From contig JANATG010000008.1 in assembly GCA_029449235.1 (NCBI GenBank), forward strand, positions 992,001 through 1,056,000: a stretch of DNA of 64,000 nucleotides. The letters run 5' to 3'. Positions within the stretch are counted from its first letter, which is position 1. Every line of letters begins with the position of its first letter. Both the position numbers and the translations under genes were made by a program. The notes below the pieces were generated by a model that searched no databases, had not been told where the DNA came from, and worked only from the letters and a program-made list of their open reading frames with translations. Origin of the DNA: Linnemannia schmuckeri. Taxonomy: Eukaryota > Mortierellomycota > Mortierellomycetes > Mortierellales > Mortierellaceae. Positions 10,497 through 24,417 of this stretch are shown piece after piece.

Positions 10497-13289
10497 TCAA
10501 CCAACAGGTCCCTCCTCGGTATCAAAAGGATGTTGTGAAGATGAAGAAGGAAGTGAGGCTAATCCTGCTGCTTGTTTCCGTGCCGCCGCTGCCGCCTGGT
10601 CTTCCTCATCCATCTCTTCTTCCATCTCATCAATCTTCTCAACCAACCGATGAAGACCACCAGCCACAACAGCACCCAACAACAGCGACTCTTCAGCAGC
10701 AGCGGTGGCTGCTGCTTCCTGACGCTCCTTCTCCAATTCCTTGGCCATTTCGAGCGCAATTTGCTTATCCAAGTGAGATCCTTCGCGCTGCATTCCCCCA
10801 GACTTGACCGTGATACGTGTTGGCATCTCCCAGGGCGTCGAGCCGACATATGTCCTAGCAGAGTACAAATGAGGCGGCTCAAAATCTTCCTCCTCCGAGG
10901 CATGCGACGGTGCGGCAGCTCTTTGAGACCATGATGCAGCGGTGTCCTGAATCTTTTGTTCCTGCTGGCTCTTTTCTTGGTCCCGACGATGGTTGATCGC
11001 CGAGAAGGGCTGGCGATGTTTCCGGAGTCGGTCCTGACGGTCATCATTATCATGTTCCTCCTCCAAAAGCATAAGGGGGTCAACAATCAGTGCTCCCGGA
11101 GTGGCACCGAGCAAAGGCTGTGCGGACGACGACACATCCCTGGAGGATCCTACAAGTCCAGAAGTAGGTGCACGTTGGGCGTGAGCACTGCTGCCTCCAT
11201 TGGTTTCAGGAATGACCTCAGCGCCGTATGCCCTTGAAAGCCTCCGCTGGAGCATCGCAGCCGCTGGGGAAGATCCTGGTGGCATGGCCAGGGAACTGGC
11301 AATGGCAGATGTCCGTGCTGGTGGAGGTGGGAGCTGACTGGCGGCTCGTGGCTGGATCTGGATAGGAAGGGATGTGCCAAAGAAGGCTGCAGGTGCTGCT
11401 GATGGAGCATCATCGTCCTCGTCGTCCTCCGAATCAAAATCGGCCGAAGAATCATTCAAATTCCGCCTGTGAGCCTCAAGTCCCTTTTGACGCTTCAGGT
11501 AGTTGGCACGGAGAGAGCCAACTACCATCCCTGCCTTTGCCGGAATGGAAGACGAGACTTTGATAGAAATACCATGTCCATTCGTGGATGGCCCGGCTTC
11601 GTCCTCTTCACTGTCGCCCTCGTCCCGGTCATCGTCAATTTCGTCACCCAGTCCTCCGGTTGCCTCGTCGTCAAAGCCCAGTTCCTCGTCAAGGTCAAAG
11701 ACGACACCCTCGTCATCATCTTCGTCCGCGTCGACTATGTATGAGCGATGCCAATGAAATTTCAAACAGAGTTAATAAACCAATTTGAGATAATCGAATA
11801 CTTCTGAAAGCATTGTCAATAATGTGTGTGGAAAGGTGTTCTTACCATCCAAGTCAAAATACTCGTCTTTTACTGGTTCCACAATCGATACACTCCTGAT
11901 ATCATCGGCAATGGTGACTTTCTTCTTGGACTTTGTTGTTGGAGATCCAGGAAAATCGTCAGAGTCGCCCGATCCTGATGATACTTGAGAAGTGCTCAAA
12001 GGCGTCCGTTCAATAGCCGCATTCGCCGTTGTATTGTTCAATGTCAGCTCAGCCATCGCGTCCGTTGTCGAGGGTGCAGGTGCCAAGCTCTGTCGTCGCA
12101 AACTGTTGGAGGCTAGCCGATGGTCAAATTCCCTGAATTGAAGCGACATTGCGGCGTCCGAGATTGAAGCCTTTCTCCTATCCAAGAACGAGTTATGGGC
12201 TCCATCGACTCGAGAAGCGCTTGTCAGACGAATGGGGAGTGTGTTGGGCATATCGAATGGGTGAGCACCATTGACATTCAGTGAACCATCTGCACCACCA
12301 CTGCCAGGATCACCCGTAGCGAGCGAAGAAGCTGGCGGGGGAGAGGCCACACGGTCTTGGATCCTAGCCCAAAGACGTTCCTTGTCGCGCCGGGTGTTTT
12401 CTATTGACTGCTTCAGGGTCATCAACTGTTGAGATTTGTACGCCTCGATCCTGGCTTCGGTGCGCTGTTGCTGAGCATTCAGGTTAACCTCCAGCTCCCG
12501 ATCCAGTATGGACTTTACTTTCTCCAAATGTGGTTTATAGTGTGTTTCCGATTGTTGGTTCCGAGGGGCAGTTGATGTTGCTGACAAAGACTGGTCCGGA
12601 GTAAAAGTTGCAGTTTGGATTTCGGTGAGTGAGAGTGTAGAGGGAGCAAGGACCAGTCGGAAGGCCGTTGAATAATGTGGGCTGGCAAGGAGCGCAGCGA
12701 TATCTTGCCCAGTAACAATCCCCTCTGATGGCACAACAATGCCACTGGAGGGTGAAAAGGGCACAGAACTGGCTACAAAAATTAGGGAAGTTGACTCGAT
12801 GTTGACAGAGTTGATATCGGACTGGAAAGTATAGACATCGTGGTCGCAATTAGCGCAGCGAACGATAGCCTGATCTTTGGATATTGAGAGACTGCAGAGG
12901 ATTTTTTGCTCCTAAGAAAGACCGAGAAGGATAGACATAGGAAGAGAAGAAAGCCATGGTCAAGTCAGGCATTGTTCGTTTCAGTGTGCGAGACTCTTCT
13001 TTTCTCGGATCAAGGACAATGTATATCCGCGCATAAAAACAAGGTGAGAAAAGGAGTGGATGGAAACCCCAGTTTGTTGAAAAAGTTATGTCTAGCGTCT
13101 TACCACCGACACTCCAGCAAGACCGAGCTGGAGCTCTTTCCCTGCGAGGGACGAGTGTTCCTCGGGGACGGTGGCGAGATGTAGCTTGACGTTGAGGCAT
13201 GGACAGGCAGCAAGCAGTCTGTCTTGAGCCGTGACGGTGGGTGGCGGTGGTGGTAGTGGATTTGCAGCCGAGGTGGTCGCAGTGGCCAT
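10497..13289 (-). CDS. Unrecognised 829-residue protein
   Basis: Three exons read 13289 to 10497: 13104-13289, 11846-12911, 10497-11734; 829 residues, phases consistent. An N-terminal ordered part of about 110 residues contains EQKILCSLSISKDQAIVRC and ANCDHDVYTFQ. A low-complexity middle has a helical stretch (about residues 200-245, NAQQQRTEARIEAYKSQQL). An acidic patch (DADEDDDEGVVFDLDEEL, about residue 420) is followed by conserved-looking GSLRANYLKRQKGLEAHR and ARTYVGSTPWEMPTRI. An Ala/Glu-rich helix ends the protein. The mix of short ordered motifs and long disordered linkers suggests a scaffold or regulator. I do not know the family. It converges on SWD1, with 183 bp between the stop codons. 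Confidence 0.75.
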
Positions 13290-14911
13290 CGAATGTGTCC
13301 TGTGCTGTCTCTGTGTGAAAGGGTGAGTGGGCTAGTATGTACGATGTGAAGCAAAGTGGAGGAGTGTGTATGTGTTTGCAAGAGGGAGGAGTCAAAGGCG
13401 AGAGTGGGGAGTAAAGATTGAAGTCAAAAAAAAAAACTAGGATCAACGCCAAACAACCAAAAGAACGGGCAATGGCAAACAAACGCGAGGCAAGTGTTTC
13501 ATACAAACCACATGGATGGGTTGCCCATGGGTGCAAGAAAAAAAGACAGAACATACGTCACGGGCAGGTGTATGAAAATTCACGTACAATAACCACACGT
13601 ATAATTTTGACTCAAGTTGGATCTCCGGATTTCATGAGAGGCGCGGTCCATGGGTTTCGTTGGGAGCCAGCAAGATGACTCAATTCAGGTCAAGAGTCAA
13701 GTCTCTATAGTATATCCAACACACTTGGCTTTGCCAGCAGCAGATTGCTTTAAATGTTTTTTGTCTAGGAGCGCAGTGTTGCACCGCGTCTTGATGGCGT
13801 AATTCATACCTGTCTCTCAACCATCCAGTCTTAATTTTTTTTTTTTCTCAAAGACTGCAGTTTTAAATTATCTTACTTTTCTTAACTCTGGTTGAAGCAA
13901 CAGAAAAGAGAGAGTACGCACTAGAAATCAACCAAGAATAAGGTGTACCATTTACTCAATGTTTGCCAGACCGATGGCGGATGGCGTGCCACTTGCTTCT
14001 ATAGGCTCTCTCATACATGCATGGAATTTGAAGCGGCTCCTTAAACACATATCGCATGAGCTTTCTTTGGGGATCCAATGACGACCCCTCTGAGAACGAG
14101 AAAATATATCCATTGTCGACATAAAAACTAGTGGTCATGCAATCTTTCCAAAGCAGACAGACGGTTAAAGAGTGAGGATGGGATGAGATGAACGTGCTAT
14201 GGGAATCACCTAATCTTGGCCTACCACCATTCTAGAAGAAAGAAAGAAAGAGAATGTCAAAGAAAAATGAAGAAAACGAAATTTGATAGAAAAAAAGGCA
14301 TTGTGAAATTGGCCCTCCGATCTCGTTTTTTTTTTTTTTTTTTTCTCGTACTATTTCAGCTGCCGGCATCGAGGTTGAGTTACCAGGCCAGACTCATTAA
14401 AAGTCCGAGTGTGAACAGAGCGTGGGACATTAAGAGGTAGACCTTCCTTTTTGAGCAAGCATCCTTGGAAAAGCGATAGACATCGAAGAACTTAGGGGAA
14501 ATGTTTACAGTTTGGCCGTTGAACAACAAACAAAATGTAAAAAAATATTCAATGCCAGCTTTCCTCGTTTACTTAATGCCCGTCGGCTCTCCAGCCAGTC
14601 CGACCTCGACAACTACCCCAGGTGGCATACAGATGAAATAATAATGAACGGTAATGGCTCGACACAAACCAAGGTGCCTCAGGCTATTTTTTGTATATAA
14701 AGGACATGCTTTCCCCTCGCATTTCGAGGGTTCTTTTTTTCTTGTTTTGTTTTGTCCCTCAATCCTTCCAACAATTTCCTCCGATTCCCCTCTCTGACAC
14801 CTTGGTACCACATAAACAAATTACCAATCTGCATCCCACACCATCCACCTGCATCCATCTGCATTATCTATTCCTCCTTTACATAGCATAGAAACATTAA
14901 TCGCACAGCAA
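13290..14911. other. Divergent spacer, no gene seen
   Basis: 1.6 kb between divergently transcribed genes. No coding frame has homology or codon bias like its neighbours. It holds T-tracts at about 13837-13848 and 14327-14344 and, near its right end, the TATA-like element listed separately. Confidence 0.55.
14694..14702 (+). promoter_or_regulatory. TATA-like element of MFS copy 1
   Basis: TATATAAAG about 218 bp before the start codon of the first transporter, followed by a CT-rich leader. Recognised by sequence only. Confidence 0.45.
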
Positions 14912-16701
14912 ATGGTCGCAGCACTAGCAAACAAGACAGCCAATGATGTCGATCAGACCCCTCGCACATCCTGCGAGATCATCCCCGCCTACGCCGCCTA
15001 CACCCCCCGCGCCCCCTTATCCCCAACCTCAAGCCCCGAAAAGTGCACAAAGTCAACCGCCCCCTCCATCATAGGAATCAGTCAATCTCCAACCCTCGTC
15101 GACATCGCCGACAGAGCTCCCGATGGCGGTCTCCGTGCTTGGCTGGTTGTCCTTGGCAGCTTCTTGATCCACTCATTCTGCTTTGCTCCCACGGAGTATA
15201 TTTTTGGTGTCTTTGAGCACAACTACCTTGAGATCTTCCCTACCTCAACCCATGGATCTATTGCACTGATCGGCACCCTTGGTTCATCCTCGACCTACTT
15301 TGCTGGCTTCATCAGCGGTGCTTCTGCTGATAGGTTCGGCTACCGCACCACCGCCCTCCTTGGAACTGGTATCATGGCCCTAGCATTGTTGCTTGCTTCC
15401 TTTGCCAATCAAGTCTGGCAACTCTACCTGACTCAGGGTGTCCTCTTTGGTATTGGTGCTTCTTTGGTTTACTATCCAGCGATCGGCGCCCCCTCGCACT
15501 GGTTTGATGCCAAACGTGGTCTCGCTTTGGGTTTAGCTGTCAGCGGAACTGGTCTCGGTGGACTGGCACTTGCCCCTGCCACCCAGGCCTTGGTTGACAC
15601 CGTTGGCGTGAAGTGGGCCCTCCGCGTCCTTGCCATTGTCAGTATTGTTATCTGGTAAGTTGGCCTCTTCCTTTTATCCTGTACTTGGTGTTCATGCGTG
15701 CGAGTGTACTGTTTTTTTTTCGATTCTAATACCATGGCCCTCCTTACCTCGTTGAACAATAGCGGTACTGCCAGTTTCTTGATTGTCGAACGCGAGAGTG
15801 GCAAGAAGGTACCTGAGCCCAGTCGCGAGATCACCGACCTCGAGCTCAACCAGATGAGCGAGAAACTCTCGCAAAGGACCAAGCCTACGGGTATTGTTGG
15901 TTTTTTTGCCGAGCTCAAGGTCTTCAAGAACCCCCAGTTCCTCTCGCTCACTTTTGCCGAGCTTGCTGCCTCGATTGGTTTCCTCATCCCCATGTACTAC
16001 TTCCAGAGTAAGTCTTTCTCTCCTTCTAGGAACTCCATGACGCATATGTGCGCAATTAAACCCTCTAACTATCCTCACTTTCACTATTGCTAACCATTCC
16101 AATTAACTGTTCATCCCGCTATTTTTTTTTCTCCAAAATAGCATACAGTTTGTTCATCGGCCTTACCGCACAAGATGGTGCCTTGATCGCCGGACTGTCG
16201 AGCGGCGCCTCCTGCCTTGGAAGAATCGCCCTTGGTTTTGCCGCTGACCGTTTGCCCAAGACCGCCGTCGTCAGTTTCTGTGCTTGGATGACCGCTGGCT
16301 CGATCCTGGTCATTTGGACGCTCTCGAAATCGTTCGGCGTCTACCTCGCCTTTGCTCTCGTCTACGGCTTTTTCGCCGGCGGCTACGTCTCGCTGGTGCC
16401 CTTGGTCATCTCGGAGACTTTTGGCGCACATCAACTGTCGACCGTGATCGGTTTCATGTACGCCGCCAGCGGTGTCGGCATGTTGGCTGGCGCCCCCGTT
16501 GCCGGTATGATCCTTGGTGCAACTGAGCCCAATCTCTCCTACCTGCCCGTCATCATGACCGCCGGAGGAACGTTGCTCCTGGGAGCGATCTGCATCTCGG
16601 CCTGGGTCTACTTTAGACGATTGGACAAGCAGATCAAGAGGAATGAGATTGCGGCTGCATCCGCTGCTGCTTCTGCTGCTTCCAACGCTGCTAAACACTA
16701 A
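14912..16701 (+). CDS. MFS transporter, monocarboxylate-porter type, copy 1
   Basis: Three exons: 14912-15654, 15763-16007, 16142-16701; 515 residues, about 12 membrane segments. After a Ser/Thr/Pro-rich cytosolic N-terminus of about 70 residues comes PDGGLRAWLVVLGSFLIH, the signature entry into helix 1 of the MCT family, then APTEYIFGVFEHNYLEIFP and the loop motif GASADRFGYR. The central loop is charged (about residues 245-300), and the second half begins TYSLFIGLTAQDGALIAGLS. Fungal relatives (Mch proteins) are mostly of unknown substrate; yeast Mch5 takes up riboflavin. The substrate here cannot be told from sequence. It is the first of three tandem same-strand paralogues and has the fewest introns. 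Codon usage is strongly C-biased, suggesting good expression. Confidence 0.9.
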
Positions 16702-17744
<1,043 letters not shown>

Positions 17745-20369
17745 ATGCAGACAAAGCATAGGAGTCTTGAGAGCCATGCTGTCCTGGAACCAGATGAGAA
17801 CGAGACAGAGAAGGAGGTTAAACAAAGTTATGTTGAGTGGAATCGCGAGTCCAGGTCTGGAGGGAGCCAAGATGGATGCGATCAAGTGCGATATCGCCGG
17901 GATGGAACTATCAGCGATAATCAGAATGGTGATTTCAATACCCTGTCAACCTTGCTGGATGTCGCAGAGGAGGGTGCCAGGAGGTTGGATGGGGTGAAGA
18001 AGGTAACTGGAGTGGAGTTGCGACTGACAATCACTGCAGATAGCGATAAAGATGAAGACAATGATGCAAGCAACGGCACCAGATTGTCTTTTCCAGCGAG
18101 GGCTTCTTCTCACCTTGCTCCTTCTCAGCTAAAAACAGACATATCTTCCTTCTCTTCTCTCAGTTCAATCAACTCCATCGACAGTTTTCCTCTCCCTCAT
18201 CCTTTCTCTACCAGCTCGCTTCTTCCCTCAAGTCCCCCTGATCCCTCCTCTGATCCCTTCAACGACTCTTGTCCCTCTTGCGCTTCCAGTCCATTGTCAC
18301 CTGCACGCACACTTGTATCAAGCAACAGTCCCTCTTCTCTTCCCGTCTTCCATGTCGACAAGAATCACTTCCTCTGGCCCAACACCACATCATCATCACC
18401 ATCATCATCACTATCATCACCATCATCTCTCCTCTCACCCTCATCCTCTATCAATACTGCGTTCACTCGATTCACAAACACAACCGTTACTGCCCCTGGT
18501 ATCTTCTCTTCTTTTGCATCTGCCTCTCCTGTTACATTTTCCTCCTTTGCTGAGCAAGAGCGACCGCAAGAGCAGGAGGTGGGAAAAGAAGGACGCCCCA
18601 CTCAGTTGCACAAAATGGATAAGGGTTGGAGAACCTGGTCAGTCGTGCTGGCTTCTGTCCTAATCCAGACTTTTGCCTTTGCACCGACAGAGTTCATCTT
18701 TGGCGTCTTTGTGCAGGAATACCTCCAGATGTTCCCCACTGCAAGTCCTTCGTCGATTGCCCTGATCGGCACCATAGGATCTTCAACCACCTACTTAGTC
18801 GGGTTCTTATCTGGGGCATTCTCAGATCGATGGGGGTACAGAGTCACGTCTATGATAGGAACCCTGATCATGACAGCCGCACTCTGTCTAGCCTCCTTCT
18901 CTACAAAGGTATTTGGCACGGTTATGTTCAGAACGGAGGGTCCAAGCACCAGATCGCATTTACTCTAAATTCTATCGACGCAAACACTAAGCGTTTTTTT
19001 TGTGGTAGTTGTGGTACATCTATCTGTCTCAAGGAATCCTCTTTGGAGTTGGTGCCTCCCTGGTCTACTTTTCAGCGATTGCGGCACCGACACATTGGTT
19101 CGAGAAGAAGCGCGGGCTGCCTATGGGAATTGCAGCTTCAGGTTCGGGACTAGGCGGATTCTTTTTAGCGCCTTTGACACAGGTCTTAATCGATCGATAC
19201 GAGGTGCGGTGGACCTTACGATCTCTGGGAGTGTACAGTCTCGTCATCTGGTAGGCTATAATAACCACACCTGAGTTACAACTTCTGTCCTTTCTCGCCG
19301 GTGCTACTGCGAATGAAGGCAAAGGCAATTTCTCTATTAATAACTAGGTATTCTCTCGTGTGAATGTACTGTAGCGGAGACGCGAGTATACTGCTGTTTG
19401 AGTGTGACAAATCTGCTCGGGAACAGCGCCGGAGCGAGAAGAAGCAACACAAGAAAGAAACTGGACAGAAGCTTATCGTACCAGAGTATATCAAAGGATT
19501 GCCTTTTGCAACTCTGGTCGTTTTTCAGTTTGTATTGTCGATGTCCTACCTCACTCCAATCTATCTCATGGAGCGTAGGTGTACTCTGTATTTGACGTTC
19601 TAGAGAAATAAGTTTTTCATGCATTTAAAATGTTCATTTGCTAACAGTAATTACAATGTCAATCGTTATACGACTAGTGTACAGCACGCATATCGGGATC
19701 TCGAAGCAGATGGGGGCGGTGATCAACGGCTGGTTCAACGGCGCATCGTTCGTAGCGAGGATTGTGTCAGGACTATTGGCGGATTTGGTGGATGCTGATG
19801 TACTCCTTCTGGTCTGTACTTGGTCGAGCACATTGACAATATTGATCCTATGGACATTTCCAAAGTCTTTTCCGATGTATCTCTTCTTTGCCATTGTCTA
19901 TGGCATTACCTTCTCAGGAATCATCACGGTAACCCCGGTCATTGTCGCGAACCAATACGGTTAGTTTATCCTGTTTCTCTACTATTTTTCGTACCATGCA
20001 CGCCCAACCATATCTCGTGTTCAAAAAGTGAGCTCGGACCCCAAACAAAAAAAAATTCTAGCATCTAACTCTAAACTAATTACCATCTTTGTGGTTTTCG
20101 TGTGATCGCATGTAGGTCCACGACAGGTTTCTGGAGTATTGGGGATTGTGTATGGGTTCTCCTGCTTGGCGCTGGTTGCAGGATCGTTCATCAGTGGGCA
20201 CATCCTAGAATTGACCAAGCCCAACCTTGACTATCTGCCGGTGATCATGTATTCTGGCAGCATGTTTGCGGTCTCTGCTCTGTTTGCCACCACGTGGGTG
20301 GTACTCCTGCGGAGGCTGACGCGACAAATACAGACTATATCTTTAGACAATAAAGCATCCGAGGAATAA
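17745..20369 (+). CDS. MFS transporter, monocarboxylate-porter type, copy 2, long N-terminus
   Basis: Five exons: 17745-18908, 19009-19250, 19375-19574, 19678-19959, 20116-20369; 713 residues. The transporter core starts near residue 291 (MDKGWRTWSVVLASVLIQ) and has the same landmarks as copies 1 and 3: FAPTEFIFGVFVQEYLQMFP, GAFSDRWGYR, LWYIYLSQGILFGVGASLVYF. The first 290 residues are hydrophilic, with a charged start and then long Ser/Pro-rich and poly-Ser stretches, and have no counterpart in the other two copies. Substrate unknown. Codon bias is weaker than in copy 1. If the start were the Met at the core (about 18615) the protein would be normal length; the frame is open throughout from 17745, so I keep the longer model with caution. 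GTAGGC and GTAGGT donors are slightly unusual. Confidence 0.8.
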
Positions 20370-21435
20370 TAATAAAAAAGCTTAAAAAACCACCTTGTCC
20401 AGAACATTCAGTGATCTACACACCTCAACCTAAAGCTCTTTTTCCTTGTTCTCTCTTTTCCTTCCCCTTTTTCGCATCTAAAATTGACATGTCCATCTTG
20501 CATATAACTTACGAATAATGAGACAAGAATGGCCCGTCCAAACGGTGAAATTATCGTTCGTTCGCGCGCGCGTGGCCCATTAAAAAAAAATAGAATGCCC
20601 CCATCAGCCCCTTTCTTTTCATGTATCTAATACTATCAACCCCCTCTTCTCTCCCTATACTCGTTTTCGTGGTTGCACTTACATGTTACCTTGAAAGAGT
20701 ATTGATCTAAGAGGAAAGGGATATAAAGCGCTCCTTTTTCAGGATGAACTCTCTCCTTTTGGTTTTGGTACGGTCACTGAGAAAGGGGGAAGAGATAATT
20801 ATGAGGTAGGGAGAGTAGTTGATCACGGATGCAGGTCTACGATCTCTATTATGCCAATCTATGGCTCCACCACATACATAAGCATATATTCGAGTCGCGT
20901 TGCACACACGTTCCCCTTATTGATTTTCCAAAAGGGAAAGCAAGGTTGTAAACAACCAGACAACCCAGATTTCCATATTCGTACAAAAGGTACATTGCGT
21001 CGCAGTTGAAATAAAAAAAAAAAAAAAAAAAGGACCAATAACTACGATTGGCCTGGTCTGGTCTGGTCGTCTGTGTCTGCCATTTCTGCGGACACAAAAT
21101 ACATAACATCAGCTAATGTAAAAGGGAGAAGAAAAAATAAGCAAAAAGGGCAACAAGAGGGCGGATGACAAGAGGGCGGATGACAAGAGGGTAAGCATGA
21201 GCGGATGTTGAATAGACTCATAGAGTCGGTCGTTCTGTTCTGATCCTGACCAAACGAACAAACTCTCATAAAAAGACGACCAGCGAAGCCAACCCGTTAA
21301 CATCCTCTCTTTCTTATTTCCTTCACCCATCGTTTGGTCCTTCAACAACAACACGCCTTCCAACTTGTCCTGATTGTGCATCCGTACACACTCCCTCTTT
21401 GAAATCCCTTTTCAGTTAATATTTTTTTTAATACC
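20370..21435. other. Spacer between MFS copies 2 and 3
   Basis: 1.07 kb, AT- and CT-rich, no gene seen. It contains A18 near 21013-21030 and a short 15-bp tandem repeat (separate entry). Confidence 0.55.
21153..21191 (+). repeat. 15-bp tandem repeat, 2.6 copies
   Basis: Unit ACAAGAGGGCGGATG twice, then a partial third copy. It lies 245 bp before the start of MFS copy 3, so it could be part of its promoter. Confidence 0.8.
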
Positions 21436-22140
21436 ATGGAGTCGAAACAGCACGACATTAATATCAATACCGTCCCTGCTGCTGCAGGGGAGCCAGAGAC
21501 GGCAATTACATCCGCACTGCCACAACAAACAATCGTCATTTCAACAGAACCGCTCCCAAGGACTGACACGAGCATCTCAGAACAGACCCAACATGCTTCA
21601 CCAACAACAATCACCCACAAATCTCTCAACAACAACGACAATGACGACGATCATTGCTCCCCCTCCGCTACAACAAACCCGGTCAATGCACAGGAACCAC
21701 CATTCAAACAATACCAACGTCAACAGGAAAGACAAAGCTGGACCGCAGCGTTCCTGAATTCGTTGAAAGAAGGCGGCACCAAGGGTTGGCTTGCTGTCCT
21801 GGGATCCTTTCTCATCCACTGCTTTGTCTTTGCGCCCACAGAGTTTATTTTCGGAATCTTTGAACACCATTACCAGATCGTCTTCCCCGGGGCCTCAGCC
21901 TCATCGATTGCGTTTGTAGGCACCACGGGGAGTGGAATTACTTATCTGACAGGATTCTTGTCGGGTGTTGTTGCGGATCGGTTTGGGTATCGACCAACGG
22001 CGTTTGTTGGCACGGTCATCATGGCTGTCTCCTTGGTCCTCGCTTCCTTCTCCACAGCGGTAAAATTATTATGCTAATTCGCTTTGTTATGTTGCTGTTT
22101 TTCCTCCCCCCTATTCTCGTGTTCTGTTGTCTGCTGTGAT

Positions 22141-22176
<36 letters not shown>

Positions 22177-24248
22177 GTTGTTGTGCATTTTGGTCAGGGG
22201 AATGATTATGGACCTGGGCAAAGACAAAGAGATTGTGCTTTGCCCTCTCTCAAAATCACCACCACCACAACACCTTCTTTGAGACGGGCGTACGACCAAG
22301 GGAGGAGAGAAACGATAGGGGCTTGCGTTTGTTGTACATGAATCTAAACGAAACCAAGGTCTGTGCAACCCTCAACACTGACCTTATGAATTGTGGATTT
22401 CCACGCTCTCTCCCTCTCCCTACGTAATAGTTGTGGCATCTGTACGCATGTCACGGAGTACTGTTTGGATTCGGAGCATCGTTCGCATATACGCCTGCGA
22501 TTGCGGTGCCGTCGCAGTACTTTAGTCTGAATCGAGGTCTGGTGATTGGACTTGCTGTCTCGGGCACAGGGATGGGAGGGTTTGTGCTTGCGCCCATGAC
22601 CCAGGCACTCATTGACAAGCTTGGTGTGTTTTGGACACTTCGAGTCATTGCCCTTCTCACCTTTGTTATCTGGTAAGTAGGAAGTGGGTTACTTTTACTT
22701 TTGTGTACATTTTCTTTCTTTTTTTTCGTGCAGGGTGCATCTCCCACATATGTACATGTATGTTTGAAAAGTTGAGGCATTAGGGTTCACGCCCATTGAT
22801 TTACCTGCACCCTTTTTTCTTTCAACAGTGGCCTTGCAAGTTTGCTCATCAAGGAAAAGAAGGACGACCTCCTGCTCCAGCAACAACTGGCAGCCACCAT
22901 CGCCCATCAGGAGGAACAAACACTAGGCGGATCCTCGACCGATTACGGCGAGACGACCGTCTGCGAAAAGGATCCTGAACAACCCATCGAACACAAAGAG
23001 GGGGATCAGGAACCATCTGCAAAGAAAAAACCTTCATTCTTCCAGTCCCTTCACGTGCTCAAGGACCCTCAGTTCATGTCGCTCACTCTTGCCAATGTCA
23101 CCGTCTCGATCGGGTACCTGGTTCCCTTGTACTACATGCAAAGTATGTTTATGTTTTCCCACCATTGTCTTTTTATGTTGGGTTTTGACGGAGGAGGGAC
23201 GAGTCGGCAACACAAAATGACACAACGACAGCCATATGATAGCGAACAAAAGAACGGAGGCTCAAATGAGGCTGAGGGGAGAGACAGGAGCAAAAAGAGG
23301 GGGTATCTATCAAGCTGTAGTCCCTGTGCATGTGGTGTCACCTTGTTCACCATAAAGGCTGACCGGACGTTTAATCTTATTTTTTTCTTATTTTCTGAGT
23401 TCACTTTTTTTGTTACTAACCATCCAATGTCCACCTTTCCCCTTTCTCTTTACTTCCCCCTCCGCTTTCATGCATACCATTCGTGTTGTAGCTTACGCCG
23501 TTTTTATCGGCCTGACGCCCGAACAAGGGGCCCTCATTCTAGGTCTGGCCAACGGATCAGGATTTGCAGGAAGGGTGCTGTTGGGCCTGATCGCTGACCG
23601 AGTCTCCAATACAAAGACGCTGCTCTTCTCGGCCTGGGCGACTGCCTTCTCGGTCATGGTCCTCTGGTTCATTGCAAAGTCCTTTGGCACCCTTTTGCTT
23701 ATGGGTATCACCTTCAACGTCTTTGCAGGTACGAACATTTTTTTTTTTTTATTTTGTATTTTGTCAGAAATATGCGGTGGAGAAATACCTGAAAGAAAGC
23801 ATGACATGAACACCATTTTTTTTCTTTCGTTCCTGATTATTAGGATGCTATATCTCGTTGGTCCCAGTAGCAGTCGCCGAGTCATTTGGTACGTCATGAA
23901 ACTCCACGTAGTGGTTTTGAATCACAGTTGTAGTCTATTTTCCCCACTTACTTATCCCACCTCTCCTCTTCTTTTTCTTAACGCCATCGATCGATAGGCA
24001 CACAAACGATCGCGTCGATGATCGGGCTAATGTATGCGGTCGGAGGAATCGCTATCTGGGTTGGTTCCCCTCTTGCAGGTTTCATCCTGGACTCGACACT
24101 CCCCAACCTCTCGTACACGCCTGTTATCTGGACCGCAGGCGTTTCTGTGCTCCTTGCTGCGTTGTTTGTCACTTCCTGGGCAATCTTCCATTGGCGCGCC
24201 ATCAGAACCCCCGTTGCTGGTCGTCTCCAAACCATCGAAATTCTGTGA
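21436..24248 (+). CDS. MFS transporter, monocarboxylate-porter type, copy 3
   Basis: Six exons: 21436-22059, 22431-22672, 22829-23142, 23492-23728, 23844-23888, 23998-24248; 570 residues, about 12 membrane segments. The N-terminal 110 residues are hydrophilic and rich in Thr, Asn and Gln. The core starts GGTKGWLAVLGSFLIH, then FAPTEFIFGIFEHHYQIVFP and GVVADRFGYR. The central loop is long and acidic (about residues 300-370, with EHKEGDQEPSAKKKPSF). The second half begins TYAVFIGLTPEQGALILGLA. A 45-nt exon encodes GCYISLVPVAVAESF. The first intron (371 bp) carries a T33 tract at 22143-22175. It is a paralogue of copies 1 and 2 and shares several intron positions; substrate unknown. Confidence 0.88.
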
Positions 24249-24417
24249 AAAACTATGACGAATCATATCGTGACTTTTTGTACGTAGAGGAAGAAGACGA
24301 GTTCTTCTGTTGTAGATATATCCTTGACGAAAAGGAAAACCTCCCATCATAATAGTATCCCGTAATCATTCCTGAAGACTTGTCATGTTTACGTTTTCGA
24401 TTGCTGTTGTTGGTGCT

